A stretch of DNA of 64,000 bases from Sceloporus undulatus. Taxonomy: Eukaryota; Chordata; Lepidosauria; Squamata; Phrynosomatidae. Shown here piece by piece: positions 1-11,599 of the stretch. The stretch spans positions 96,031,688-96,095,687 of the forward strand of contig NC_056524.1 of NCBI RefSeq assembly GCF_019175285.1. Direction: 5' to 3'. Within the stretch, counting starts at the first letter, position 1, and every line of letters starts with the position of its first letter. The notes under the pieces were generated by a model that made no database searches, was not told where the DNA came from, and saw only the letters and a list, made by a program, of their open reading frames with translations. Position numbers and translations under genes: made by a program.

Positions 1-20
1 TCTATCTCTGATGGAGGTAA

Positions 21-227
21 CAATAGCAAGTACATTTATATACTGCTTAATGTTTCACTAGGCAGTTTACAAAGTGTAAGCTAATTGCCCCCAACAAGCT
101 GCACACTCATTTTAGCAACTTATTGGAGGATGCCAGGCTCAGACCAGAGCCCCTGGCATTTCAACCTTGTGGTTTCTGAGTGAGTGGCTACAGTACAGGC
201 ATTTAACCACTGCACCACCAGGGCTCC
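21..227 (-). mobile_element. tRNA-derived squamate SINE, near full length
   Basis: Read on the minus strand it starts GGAGCCCTGGTGGTGCAGTG, has a tRNA-like box B (degenerate) and the body motif CTTGTTGGGGGCAATTAGCT, and ends ATATAAATGTACTTGCTATTG. A second copy is at 43751-43977. Confidence 0.85.
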
Positions 228-462
228 ATTAGTATTAGTAGTTATATAGTTCTTGCATTGTTTTTCTAAAGTCTAACAAAACAGTTCAACAATTCTATAA
301 ACTAGTAACAGGGTATTTCTTATCAGATGAAGAACTCCAATTTCATCTTCTACACAGGGGAGAAAAAAGCAGCAACTCCCCTCTGAATAATTCTTATTTG
401 CACAAACCAGTATCTGAATAAGTTATGTAAATAGCTCTTTTGAGAAAGGCAGATGTTTATCC

Positions 463-463
<1 letters not shown>

Positions 464-516
<53 letters not shown>
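464..516. repeat. (CTAT)n microsatellite
   Basis: About 13 tandem CTAT units, essentially uninterrupted. Confidence 0.95.
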
Positions 517-517
517 C

Positions 518-1170
518 CTAATTCAAACTGAATTTCAAACTTAGCTCAGGTCCAGAAGGGCTCAAGAGCTGTGGAAGCTTTCAAAATACTACTCCATTTC
601 AACCACTTAATCTTAACTGATGAGTTTTTCTATGTATACATCTCCAAAAGTTCATAAGCAAACTTTCAGATATTTAGTTATCTACAGTCAAAACGATGAA
701 ATAAAAATATAGAGATGTATCTATTTGTTGGATTGGATGACAACATTTTATTGACTAGGCTGAAGCATGAGTCTGTCACCACAGACCAAACACTACAGAA
801 AAATCTACTTTTAGTCTTTGGCCATGTCTTGCCTTCAAATGCAATACTTTTCCATAGAGGCTATCACATGCTGACCTACAAATCACAAGGTGAAATGTCA
901 AAATGCAAATGGGCATTGTTTCAGGCTGGTGTTTTCGAAATGTGTTGGGCTAGGATTACTATCATTCCCAGCCATCAGAGCTACAGAAGAGATGATGAAA
1001 ATTGCAGTTATACATAGTTGGAGGCAGAGCTGGCCAAGCCCAGATGATGTTCCTTCCTTTTTCCATGTGCAAAAATGGACTGGACTGCGTTTGCAGATTC
1101 TTATTATCACATTGGTAGTTAGGATTCTTGGAGCTCTTTCACACCACACAATTATAGCGCTATGGCCCAA
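518..1170. other. Unassigned AT-rich intergenic sequence
   Basis: Short open frames only (up to 123 codons overlapping on both strands), with no homology or splice structure I recognise. Confidence 0.5.
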
Positions 1171-1179
1171 ATTAAATGG

Positions 1180-1430
1180 CAGAAAGGGTGGCTTGAAACC
1201 GCCCCTTCCGAAGGGGGATTGGGCTGTGGTAACTGTATGCCATAGCTCCAATTTGCCATGAAGCTGCCCAAAAAAGGAGCGGCAAAGAGCCACTCCTTTT
1301 TCAGGTGGCAAAAAGCCAGCTTTGCACCCACACGACAGCCAGAAACTGGCTTTATGACGCTCTGGTAGCATGCGGCATGTAAACGCCGAGCTGCTGGAGT
1401 GTCATGAAGCCACCCCTGTGTAATCAAGTG
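1180..1430. mobile_element. GC-rich MITE fragment of the TACAGAC-end group
   Basis: Contains the family body: a GGGTGGCTTGAAACCGCCCC opening, a pair of GGAGCGGC/CCACTCC arms around an A/T run, and a paired AGCCAGCTTT / AAACTGGCT segment. Ends are not clear. Confidence 0.45.
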
Positions 1431-1489
1431 GATGGTTTCTGGGTGACTTCAGGATGCATGGCATATAACACCTCACTCCAAAGCTGCCC

Positions 1490-1695
1490 AGACGGTGGGG
1501 CAAAAGTGCCATCTGTTTCAGCTTTGATTCCACCATAAAAGCCATGGCTACATCCAATGGAATGCCGGGTTTAGTAGATTTGTGGCACACTAGAGCTCTC
1601 TGGCAGAGAATTCTAAATGCTCTTCCCCAAACTGAAAATCCCATGATTCCATTGGATGGAATCATGGCAGTTATATGGGGATCATAGTATGATAA
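1490..1695. mobile_element. Inverted-repeat MITE (GGATTTGTAG-type)
   Basis: The left half CCATGGCTACATCCAATGGA and the right half TCCATTGGATGGAATCATGG are inverted. The core TTTGTGGCACACTAGAGCTC recurs in the related copies at 6081-6275 and 16175-16380. Confidence 0.55.
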
Positions 1696-1699
1696 TTGC

Positions 1700-2290
1700 A
1701 TAGTGTGAAAGATTCTGAGAAGCAGCAGGCTAGTTTATGTGGCCCAGGCTATGTGGCATACACAGTTCTTTCCTCAAATACAAAGATGAAGGTGGGATTT
1801 CAGGAGAAAAAATCACTTCTGGCCTGATGATAGGGCCAATCCATTTCTTGGAGAATACTTCACTGAGTGACGTAGATCTGAGTGTGACTCATGCCTTATC
1901 ATCCTTCTAATTAAATACATTATACAGTGCTGCTGAGTCACCCATGAAAGTTTGCTCACAACAACTCAAAAAAATATCATTTTACAAAGTCAAAATGTCA
2001 AATGCTTTTGGAGTTTTTAACTATGGCTGGGCAGGAAACAAGGACGGCAACATTTTGATATCTTTCATATCTGCCTCACTCTGAGATTATCTCACAAACT
2101 CTTTCTGCTTGTTCCCCTAGGCTGAGACATTGCCACAGAGACAAATTACAGGCACATCAAAGATCTTCCTGTTAATTAAACCATAATCTAGACACACCAC
2201 AGGTATGTCATATGGTGACATGATTTAGGTGCTCTCTGTTAGATGTTAAAATATTTCCAGGGCTTTGACAAGATTACCCAGGAGTAAATA
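1700..2290. other. Unassigned intergenic sequence
   Basis: No coding signal or recognised repeat. Confidence 0.4.
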
Positions 2291-2296
2291 AACTAT

Positions 2297-2542
2297 GGGG
2301 CAAAACAGACCGCCCCAAAGGGGTGGGTTGAAGCCGTCCCTGAGAGATACAGGTTGGGGCCACAGCAATTGTTCGCCATGGCCCCAATATTTTTGCCAGC
2401 CCAAAAAGAAGAGCAAAATCCTGCCTCGCTGTGGCTTTATGGCACTTCTGCGGCTTCTGGGCATCCTGCGGGTATGCATCATGCATACACCACACCCCCA
2501 AGCTGGCTGGAAGCCAGCTTTTCATGCCAGTCTGTACCGGCC
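2297..2542. mobile_element. MITE of the TACAGAC-end group
   Basis: Left end GGGGCAAAACAGACCGCC; right end, reverse complemented, GGCCGGTACAGACTGGC. The body pairs GGGGCCACAGC with GCCATGGCCCC. The flanking triplets (TAT, TTA) do not match. Confidence 0.6.
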
Positions 2543-2559
2543 TTACATCACATTGCAAG

Positions 2560-3740
2560 ACTGATTTACTTGTGGTTTTCAGTTACTGATCTTTCTATCT
2601 GCCAGGAGCTATTAGGAAACCACAAAGCAGCTCATTGCTGACATTTCATCAAGCACCCAGTATATTTGTGGAGAAAAATCACTGAGGATAAGAGAAATCT
2701 ATATTTTCCCCTCTACCAGATGTCAGAAAGTCCCTTCTAATAAATTTACAATTGCCCAGTATGAACTATGCCATAGTGGTATCACTAGCCCATGGAAAGT
2801 GAATGATAAAATGTTTCTTCTTATCTTTCTTATGCTTCTAGTTAAACAGCCTCTGCTGTTCCTCTCCCCTGATCTCTGGCCACTATATCACACACTATAA
2901 CATACAAACTAGGAGAGGCTGTGGTAATTTGCTTTTTTGCTTGATCCTACTGGAAAGAGCAAGATTTCTGTCCTCCCCCCTTTCTTTTCCTTTCCTTTCC
3001 TCTCCTCTCTTTCTTTCTAGGTTAACTGAGTGCACATTGCTTTTGCACTTTGCATTCAGTGTGCAGCAACTGAAGTAAGGAAGAACAAATGGGGACATTA
3101 GAAGGAGGAGAACAAAAATGAGGCATTTTGAAAGCAGCAGAAAAAATGGGATAGCAGAGGATTAATCTGGATTGTTTTTCCATCTATCCCTGGACTGGTT
3201 AGTTGAGACATTTAGAGAGTATGTATGTTGGGGAGCCTTGTGCTTCTCACTTGCTGACTTGCTGCTTATTTTTCTTTCAGAATGCCCAGTTCTTTCCTGT
3301 GGTTTCCCAGCTGTCCTTCCTGGGGCTATTTGTTCACCCTGTCCTTGGTGCCTAAGTCTATGTGCATCATGTTGTACATGATTACAAGGTTTTGTCCCTG
3401 TGTTCTTCTATGAATCATGAATCTGACTAACATGAGGTCTTAATATTCAGACAAATAATTAAATATCCCATATGTTATATAAGCTGGTTTTCTAACTGTA
3501 AAACCCTGAGATTTAAGCAAACAAATGGCAAGATTAAAAGCTGTATTAGAGAGCACAGTCTACTGCTTTGCATTTTGAATAATTAGCAGGGTTTCCTTTT
3601 CCCCTCAGAAGAGGCTGTTTGTTACAAATAACTACACTGACTTTCCATGACAGAGGAGATAAATACAAGAACTACCCTCAATGGAAAATGTGATCATTGA
3701 GGTTTCTAAATAAAGGCACTTTTTTCTGGTAGTACCACAA
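2560..3740. other. Unassigned intergenic sequence
   Basis: A TTCC/TTCTC-rich patch near 2975-3018; otherwise nothing recognised. Confidence 0.4.
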
Positions 3741-3744
3741 TAAT

Positions 3745-3920
3745 GATAGGGTCATAGAAATAGAAGGGGCCTCAGAGGTCATCTAGTCTGCTCTTGTTGA
3801 TATCTGTTGTCACAGGATCCCTGAGAGGTTGCTGTCAAGCCTCTTTTTAAAAAAATTCTAGCAAATGAGTTCACTACTTCCTTGATATTGTTTCAACTTG
3901 TCTTAATAGTGCATTTCAGT
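3745..3920 (-). mobile_element. CR1-like LINE 3' end
   Basis: GGTCATAGAAATAGAAGGGG followed by a CATCTAGTCTGCTC motif, the reverse complement of the CR1 3' UTR that ends in ATTCTATG units. Confidence 0.65.
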
Positions 3921-4401
3921 ATTGGAATAGCAGGAGATGGTCATCCAAATGTTTAATAGATAATTATGAATGATGTTTTGGAAGAGGCAAGAGATGAAGC
4001 AGTCCTGCATGATATATGGGATAGAGAAAAATATAGTATCCCATTGGGGAAAAGCTTTTTAAAAATACATTTGCTGGGACCAAAGGTATAGCAGAGCCAG
4101 GGTTCACAGGGCTGAAGACTTGGGACATTTTCATCATCACATTTTATCCCTACACGACTGGTTGGAACCAACCAAACTACCATAAAAGTATGACACATGG
4201 CCATCCCTATATGCTTCTTGCTTAAACAATGGAACACTATGGAAAAAAGAATGGGATAAGAGAAGGATATACATGTAGCAGCTGAAAAGCAAAGGTGTGG
4301 AAAAGCAAAATTTTTCACCCATTCCTTTTTTCACATATGCCTAAAATCAACTAATCACTTTGAAAGAGTCTCTCACACAAGGTGTACAGATGGGCAATAA
4401 A

Positions 4402-4722
4402 GGTCTGCCTGGGGACAGAGTGGGGGCGCGGCGTCCACAGGATGCACACACCAACTCTGCCCCTATACCAACATGATGTTGTGTGCTGCACCACACAGCG
4501 GGCAGCATCACGGCACTCCTCTGGCGCTGCGTCCAGATGATGCGATGCTAAAGTAACACCAAAAAGTGGTGGCGCACAAAGGAGCCATATTTGCTGCTCC
4601 TTTTTGCGCCACAGAAAGGCCAGATTGGGGCTGTGGTGTATAGTTGCTACGGCCCCAATTCGACACTAAAAGGGGCGGCTGCAGGCCGCTCCTTAGGGGT
4701 GGTCTGTCAAGCCCCTTAGTCA
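4402..4722. mobile_element. MITE of the TACAGAC-end group, nested
   Basis: The left end GGTCTGCCTGGGGACAG and right end GGTGGTCTGTCAAGCCCC match the right ends of the elements at 18251 and 21134. The body has a paired AAAGGAGCC/GCTCCTTTTT hairpin. Confidence 0.6.
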
Positions 4723-4726
4723 GCTT

Positions 4727-4905
4727 GATAAAGAATAATAATAATAATTTTATTTATATTTTCCTGCCTCTCCCTACGGATCGAGGCGGGATTACAGCCA
4801 GTATCAGTTCACAATACATCACAATTACAAATAGATAAAATCAGCTCATATAATAACACATCTCTTAAAATCACGCAAATCACAATACAATTTTAAAAAG
4901 AGAAC
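4727..4905 (-). mobile_element. L2-like LINE 3' tail
   Basis: (AAT)n then TTTTATTTATATTTTCCTGC and GAGGCGGGATTACAGCC: the minus-strand 3' UTR end (GGCGGGA...AAATAAA...ATT repeats) typical of L2/CR1-group LINEs. Confidence 0.65.
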
Positions 4906-5029
4906 GTTCTGAGGTAGCTATATATTTGGGGTGATTTCTTCTACAGAGAGTCAGGAGGGTATGCTTGCTGGAAGATATGCCCATCTGTACACCCTGTGTG
5001 AGAGACTCTTTCAAAGTGATTAGCTGATA

Positions 5030-5700
5030 TGCTGCCCAGTTTCCTTTTTCCCTCCCTCTGCCTTTCTTCCCTTACTTTTTTATTTTATTTTAAGATGCAG
5101 AGTTTGGGATCCAGAAATAATAATTAGGAGATAACCTGAGTTTAATCCCCAAAGATCAAAGCCAGAGCAAAGACGTCATTTTAGTTCAGGTATCTGTCAC
5201 ATAATATTTTCCACCACTAATAAGGACAACTCAATCTGACAGATTTCTTACCCTTCCATTGACTAGGAGAAAACATGACTGCACTGATGACTCTCGGAGG
5301 AAAAGTTACTGACATAAATGAGCAGATACAAATGGTTAGGAACAGCTGATATTTTGCTGACTTCAAGAGAATATATTACTTGGAAGAAGCATCCTGTAAG
5401 CAGAGTTGGAAAGAGAAAGGACTGTCCTTGCTTATTTGCTGCCTAGCTGCTGTATAGTGTTGTCTTTTTGTCCTCTATTTTCAAATGATTGATTATTTGC
5501 AGTGTCTTCACTTCAGGAAAATACTTCAGTTGGCAAGGCTTCTCACAGTACTAGTAAACCAAGAAACACACAAGAATGGTCATGTGTTATACTTTATAGA
5601 TGACAGCATTCTACAGTAATTTAAAATGTCCTTATTTGATGGGGTCTCCAATCCAAAAGGATAAGGAATCATAGGAAGACAGAGCAGGGGCCTTGAGATC
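5030..5700. other. Unassigned intergenic sequence
   Basis: Nothing recognised. Confidence 0.4.
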
Positions 5701-5713
5701 TAGGGTGTATCTA

Positions 5714-6080
5714 GGTTGCGGTACATACCACCCCGAAAGGGAGGGCTGGAGGCATTTGTTTTTCTTCCAGAGGGACGCCGCAGTAGCCAAACCATGCGGT
5801 GTCCCTCCACAGAAAAAAGAACCTGGAAAACAGGGTTCTTTTTAATGCGCCCAGCACATGTCACGAGTGCTCCATTGGCGCACTAGTGCCGTAAGCAACA
5901 CGCAGCAACATCTGTATGCTGCACCTCACTTACGTCATCATGACGGTGCCTGTGTGGATGGGAGGCTGCCATGATGCCACTGATGTTACATGCTAGGGTT
6001 TGAGAGCGTGCAGTTACTGTGCGCTCCCGAACCCTAGTATCAGAGGCAGCATGCCACTTTTGACCCATCTGTCCCGGGCC
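5714..6080. mobile_element. MITE of the TACAGAC-end group
   Basis: Left GGTTGCGGTACATACCACCC; right, reverse complemented, GGCCCGGGACAGATGGGTC. Interior arms GGGACGCCGCAGTAGCCAAA / CGGTGTCCCTCC and AAAGAACC/GGTTCTTTTT. Confidence 0.6.
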
Positions 6081-6275
6081 AACACTGTCAAAATAATGCA
6101 GCTTGACACTACTTTAATTGCCATAGCTCCAGCCTGTGGAATCCTGGGATTTGTAGTTTTGTGAGGCATCAGCTTTCTTTGGCAGAGAAAGCTAAAGGCC
6201 TTGTAAAACTACAAATCCCAGGATTTCAGCAGATAGTGCCACAGCACTTATTTCAGCTGTGTTGAATAGATGCAT
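6081..6275. mobile_element. Inverted-repeat MITE (GGATTTGTAG-type)
   Basis: Arms carry CCTGGGATTTGTAGTTTTGT and CTACAAATCCCAGGATTTC with a CTTTGGCAGAGAAAGCTAAA core. It abuts the previous MITE directly. Confidence 0.7.
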
Positions 6276-6279
6276 CCTG

Positions 6280-7195
6280 AGTCAGAGGTGGTAAATTAAC
6301 AAGCAGTTCAACTTTATTTGTTAGATCTTGTAGATTAGTTAATGTTGTAACAACGTCCAGTACTTAATATAATATTCAGCCTGAACAATACTAAGCAGGC
6401 AGACAAATCACCCAACAGTCTTCTCCACTGATGTGCGATGTCTTGAATTTCTGTCTATATTATTATAATAATCTCTATATTTGCATTTACACATATAAAT
6501 TAACCAGACCAGAGTTTCAAAAATTCCCTAGGCAGCAAGGCCAGTGGCTTTGTTGGCTGGGATTCTGAGAGCTCTTGTCCAAAAAGTAACTTTTCCCAAA
6601 TGCTGAAATAGGGGCGTGTAATTCTTATGCAACACTATTAGTGGTGATATATAAATATATTGCCATCCTAGAACATCTGGGTGCAGTACTGGTATAAGTG
6701 GCCTGAGCTATGGCTGTGTCATCCACCCTCTGTGTAGAATTGCAAGGCTGGCCCAATGCATTTTCTCTCTGAGGCAAAGATAATGCCTCCTTTAACCACA
6801 TTAGCCAATCTTCACTGACAATGGCAAGGAGAAATTATTCCCCACTAGACTTGAGGCCAAGAGGCTAGGATGTAGCTCTGCCCTTGAACACCACTTTCCA
6901 TATCACAAACATCTGCTGTCTGGACTACTGCTTCACTCTGCCTAATGGAAAGGAAGCTCTGACAGAAGATAGCCTGTTAACCCATCTCTGTCAGTCTGCT
7001 CATTTAAGGAAAATATGTTGCTCCTTCTTTTAGATTTTTAAACTTCTGATAGTCATTGAACCACGCCGCTATGCTTGAAGCGTTTCTCCCTATGTGAAGT
7101 CCACTTGTTCCAGCAGCCTCTCCTGTCCATCCCTATGTCCTCATCTATGTGATCTTTAATAGCTAGTTAGGACCTTAAAAAGACGTATATGGCTT
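6280..7195. other. Unassigned intergenic sequence
   Basis: No recognised gene or repeat. Confidence 0.4.
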
Positions 7196-7205
7196 AGGTC
7201 TAGGT

Positions 7206-7403
7206 CAGTGATGGTAAACCTTTTAGAGACCGAGTGCCCAAACTGCAACCCTAAACCCACTTATTTATAGCAAAGTGCCACATCCCTCTGGGTTTTTAGT
7301 AATGAACTCTGGCAAACTCTGTGCTGGGGCAACAGCGTGCCTGCCTACAGAAAGGGCTCTGAGTGCCACCTTTGGCATGTGTGCCATAGGTTCGCCACCT
7401 TTA
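7206..7403. mobile_element. hAT-type MITE (CAGTGATGG family)
   Basis: Begins CAGTGATGGTAAACC and ends near AGGTTCGCCACC. Flanks GTCTAGGT and GGCTAGGT match 7 of 8, as for a hAT target duplication. Same family as 10960-11157. Confidence 0.75.
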
Positions 7404-7414
7404 GGCTAGGTGAT

Positions 7415-8090
7415 ATGGCTATATCTGACTATTTGAGCCTGTTCAAGTTCTAAGATCTTTGGGGGTTATCTTTCTGCCTGTTACCTTCTCAGATCTATTT
7501 GGTGGGAACAAGGGAAAAGGTTTTCTTGGTGGCTGTGCTCAAACTTTGGGACTCCCTCCATCAGGAGGCTAGGATGGCTGTCTCTCTGCAGTCTTTCCAT
7601 TGATGAAATTTTCCTATTCCATCAGGGGTTTGGGAATTGAATATAATGAAGTTTTAATGGTGTGCTGTTTTGTTGATTTGTCCCCTTCCCTGTAGTCTTT
7701 CCACTGGCAGGTGAAGACCTTGTTATTTAAGGAGGCATTTGGTTTTTAGTATGTTGAAGAAATTTAAAAATGGGGATGGATAGGTTGTTTTTATTATATT
7801 ACATTTTATATGTGTTTTCAAAATTGCTTTTAACTAGTATTTTTAAATTGTGTGTTTTTTAAAAAAATACTTTTGGTTTAATTGTGTTTTTACTTTTGCA
7901 TTAAGTTTTTCAGTTGTATTGTGCTTTTAAATGGTTGTACACTACCTTGCATTCTGTCCTGGGAGAAAGACAGGGTATACATTGAATAAATAATAAGTAG
8001 TAATTTATAAACTGCCTTAAGTCCCATTATTGTGGGGAAAATAGGCTATAAATGAATAAATAATCCATCATCATCATCATCATCATCCAG
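7415..8090 (+). mobile_element. L2-group LINE 3' end
   Basis: Tail of the RT-ORF (WQVKTLLFKEAFGF then stop at about 7697-7740), followed by a T-rich 3' UTR ending with TAAATGAATAAATAAT and a (CAT)n tail. Strongly 5' truncated. Confidence 0.75.
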
Positions 8091-8094
8091 ACAT

Positions 8095-9175
8095 TGGAGT
8101 TTCCATTGAACTGGCTGCTATAGATTTTTTTCTTCAATTGTAATTATTTTGAATGGTAATTTTTTTCCCTTTGACTATTAAAGTGATCATTGTGTGGGGA
8201 AGGACAATGGACAAAGTGTTGGCTATCAACTAGAGCTTGTGAATTTCACTTTTTGGACCAGAATGCCCTGGCCAGACTGGTCAGTGGCTATATCATCTTC
8301 AGGGTTTACGGTGTTGCACTCCAAAACACTAAAGCTCCAGTTGTCCCTTGAAGCTCAGAGCCTTGGATGAGTAATATTTCTTGTGTTTTAATCTCTATTA
8401 CTTTGAAAGCTAGCTAAATCTCTTTTAATGTTTTTAAAAACTGCAAGTTGACTGTCAAAAATTTGGGGAAACCTCCCTAAACACCACCTCTTTCTCTTTC
8501 CTCAAGAACAAATATTTGGTCTCCCTGACCAGTGCAAAATGTTGCCTGTCAACTTGCCATGGAGGAAAGCTGTGAGTCAGCTAGTCTTTTGTCTGCCACT
8601 CTTTTCAGTCTGTTCCATTTTTAGTACAATTTCTGTGTTTTCCCATGTTTGCTACAGAAAGGTTGCTCTATTGTTTATGGAAATGGAAGTGTCTGCACTT
8701 TGAATGAATTACTCATAAGAAAGAGCAGCTATAGGCAAGGTCACCTTGTGATGCATCATAACTCTCAGGTACAGTCATCAAGTTCCAGAGCTGAAAGATG
8801 TAAAAGGAGGTGAAAGAGCAAGCAGAAATCCTGTTCTTGCAAGTGCGACACATTGATTTGTATAATCCTAAAGTCACATAGCAGGTTTATAAAAATGTTG
8901 TTTGATCTGCACAGATAACACACAACATTATACTCTATGAGTGCAATCCAGGCAAAGCTAGTGCTACTCTTTCTTCTATTCTGCACAAACACACACATAA
9001 TGGGGGAGGGGGGATACCTGCAGCAACAGTAAAATAGGAGCTATGGGTAAATAATTTGAGTTTTTCAGGATAATGGATATTGAAAAGAAATGTTTTGCAG
9101 GAGATACATTAGTCTTGAGACACTCCAGTTGAGGAGCTCCAACTGCAGCTGTGATCTAAAGCCAGAGTTTATTAT
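8095..9175. other. Unassigned intergenic sequence
   Basis: Nothing recognised. Confidence 0.4.
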
Positions 9176-9176
9176 A

Positions 9177-9330
9177 CAGTGAGTCCTTGTTATCTGCTGG
9201 TATTTTGGTTCCAGGACCCCCCCCTAGATACCAAAAACCATGAATGCTCAAGTCTCATTATAAATAATGGTGTAGTAAAATGGTGTCCCTTACATAAAAT
9301 GGCAAAATGTAGGCTTGCTCTTTGAAAAGA
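9177..9330. mobile_element. TA-flanked MITE, left part
   Basis: TA then CAGTGAGTCCTTGTTATCTG, with CCAAAAACCATGAATGCTCA and AAATGGTGTCCCTTACAT. The right part of a sibling copy is at 49251-49437. Confidence 0.6.
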
Positions 9331-9334
9331 TAAC

Positions 9335-10945
9335 TCCTCCACCTTGGCCCCTCCAAAACCCTCCACAAAGCAACACTTTTGTTATGTGTCTTTAAAATGA
9401 CTCTGAATTATGGCACCTTATCCTAGAATTTTCTTGCCATGCTTTCTTCAGACGAGATATGCCACTGCCTTCCTCCATGGCTGATTCATGCTGTAAACAT
9501 CCATGGCTTTAAAATTGTTTCAAGCTTCAAATTAAATGCTTTCACCAAATGAGAAACTTCTGGACTTTCAAATGTTATTGACAGTTTTGTTTGTAGTATA
9601 TACCTTAAGTGTCACACCCCAGTCATCACCCTACCTGGTTATCTCCTCTCATTGTTATCCTGCATTCACTCTATTTTCAGCACTTATATTGATCCTGTCA
9701 GTTTCAGTACTTGCATGGATCCAGTCAGAAATCTCAGTCAACAGAGCTGCAATTTAATATTGTGGAATTTTCACACTTTTAGAAATGGACCACAGTTCCT
9801 GTGTTTAAAATCCAGCCACAGTCTCATTTCAAGCCAGGTGATGTTATGCACAAAACAGATTCAAAACAGTTCTAGAACCTTTCACATGAATCAGTGCTTG
9901 GCGCAGGTTTCCACATTCACAGTACCTGTCAGTTGTTTTCTTCTTTATAGGGAGGAATATTTGGCTTTACGTCTGGGGTAGGGAATCTTTGGCTTTTTAG
10001 ATGGTTTGAAATTCAGCTCCCACAATTAAGGAACCTTGGCTTAACATTGGTTATGATGGCTAATATTTCTGGAAGGTGATGTCCAGAGTACATCAACCAA
10101 AAATAAAAATAAATGTCCAGTAAAGCAAAAACACCAAACAAGTACATCTCAAGCTTTCTGATGTTAGGAACAAGAAATTTCTTTTTCCAGTTTGTCAAAT
10201 TTGTGCTCATTGGCTCCAATTGTTTCTTTCTTTCCTGGAAACTTGGCAGAGACCTGCAGTGAATGGCTTGTGGACTGGTAGTTGTCCATGGACTACTACT
10301 TTGAGTAGCACTGCACTAAAAATGTAGCTTATGGGTCCCTGCAACATACAGTACATGCACTGGAGTCTTTCCATCCATAGTTTGATTCTGTCCACCCCCC
10401 ACTGCTGATAGGAAAAACCATGGATGGTTGCATCCCATATTATTTAATGGGTGGCGACATGTGCACATCTGAATCAGAATCTGAGTGCATGTCCTACCAT
10501 TGGGCCATTGTGATCTGCAGGTGGTCCAATTCACAGATTGCTAGATTGCCAGTGTGACAGGCCCACTGTACTATCATAATTTGGAATTTTTAAATGGATG
10601 TTGGTCTGCCTGTTCATGAAATAGATGCTGTGTGATGATGACTAGCACATTTTGAGAGGAAATGGCATTCACAGGCTTTCCTTATCTGTTAGCATCTACC
10701 TGTCAAACAGCATCTTTTACCTCCTACTGGTGAAAATTGTAGTCAGAAAATGAAATTACTATAGATGTCTATTAGAGAGGTAAGATTAGTGATATTTTTA
10801 GTACTGGAGCTGAAGTATGTAAAACAGATCACTTTAAATTTAAAAGCCATTCACAAGCCCTCAAATGAAGGCTAAGAAATATTTGTATGTATTTACTTTT
10901 ATATTTAAGCTACTTTTAAATGAATATGTTGTAGTAGGTATGACA
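9335..10945. other. Intergenic; eroded DNA-transposon fragment
   Basis: 9974-10100 resembles a worn hAT MITE (GGGGTAGGGAATCTTTGGCT); the rest is unassigned. Confidence 0.35.
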
Positions 10946-10959
10946 GGTAGGTCCTAGAT

Positions 10960-11157
10960 CAGTGATGGCGAACCTGTGGCACACGTGTCAGAGGTGGCAC
11001 TCAGAGCCCTCTCTGTGGGCACACGCACCATCATCCCAACACAGACTTCACTAGAGTTTGTCATTAGAAATCCAGAGAGACGTGGCACTTTGCAAGAAAT
11101 AAGTGGGGTTTGGGTTGCAGTTTGGGCACTCGGTCTCTAAAAGGTTCTCCACCACTG
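10960..11157. mobile_element. hAT-type MITE with perfect 8-bp target duplication
   Basis: TIRs CAGTGATGGCGAACCT and AGGTTCTCCACCACTG, flanked by TCCTAGAT on both sides (10952-10959, 11158-11165). 198 bp. Confidence 0.9.
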
Positions 11158-11271
11158 TCCTAGATCCTTGTCAGCCAAATGTTAGCATCTGTCTAGTGGG
11201 ATAAAAAAAAAGGTTATTTTGTGTTTAAAATACCATGCTAGATAGACCTACTTTAACCTGGCATTTAGAGG

Positions 11272-11590
11272 CACAGAATCATAAGATTGAAAGAGACTAC
11301 AAGTCCAATGTAGTCCAACTCCCACTATGCACAAATAACACATCTGAAGCACTGAAAGATGCCCATTCAAATTTTATATAAAGGATTCTGAAGAAGGGGA
11401 GTCCATAACCTTCAGAGCCAGTCTATTCCACTGCTGAACAGCTCTTCCACTCAAGTTCTTCCTAATGGACAATTGTCTTATGATTGAATCGTTTGGTTCA
11501 TGTTCTAGTCTCTGGAGCAGTAGAAAGCACGCTTGCTTCATTTTTCGTATGGCATCTCCTGAAGGATTTAAATAAAGCTATCATAATACC
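11272..11590 (-). mobile_element. CR1-like LINE 3' end
   Basis: AGAATCATAAGATTGAAAGA then CAACTCCCACTATGC, followed by more CR1 3' UTR (CTATTCCACTGCTGAACAGC). Confidence 0.7.
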
Positions 11591-11599
11591 TCTTTTCCA

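Larger units (their letters stand above)
4346..5028. mobile_element. Foldback element with 51-bp inverted ends, carrying two inner insertions
   Basis: 4346-4396 and 4978-5028 are inverted copies with two mismatches. The inner part of each arm is GGTGTACAGATGGGCA, related to the TACAGAC ends of other elements here. Inside lie a smaller MITE (4402-4722) and an L2-like LINE tail (about 4727-4905). Confidence 0.7.

Noticed and set aside
464-516. Tandem array considered as a CRISPR-like or satellite array
   Set aside because: A simple tetranucleotide microsatellite without spacers, in a vertebrate genome.
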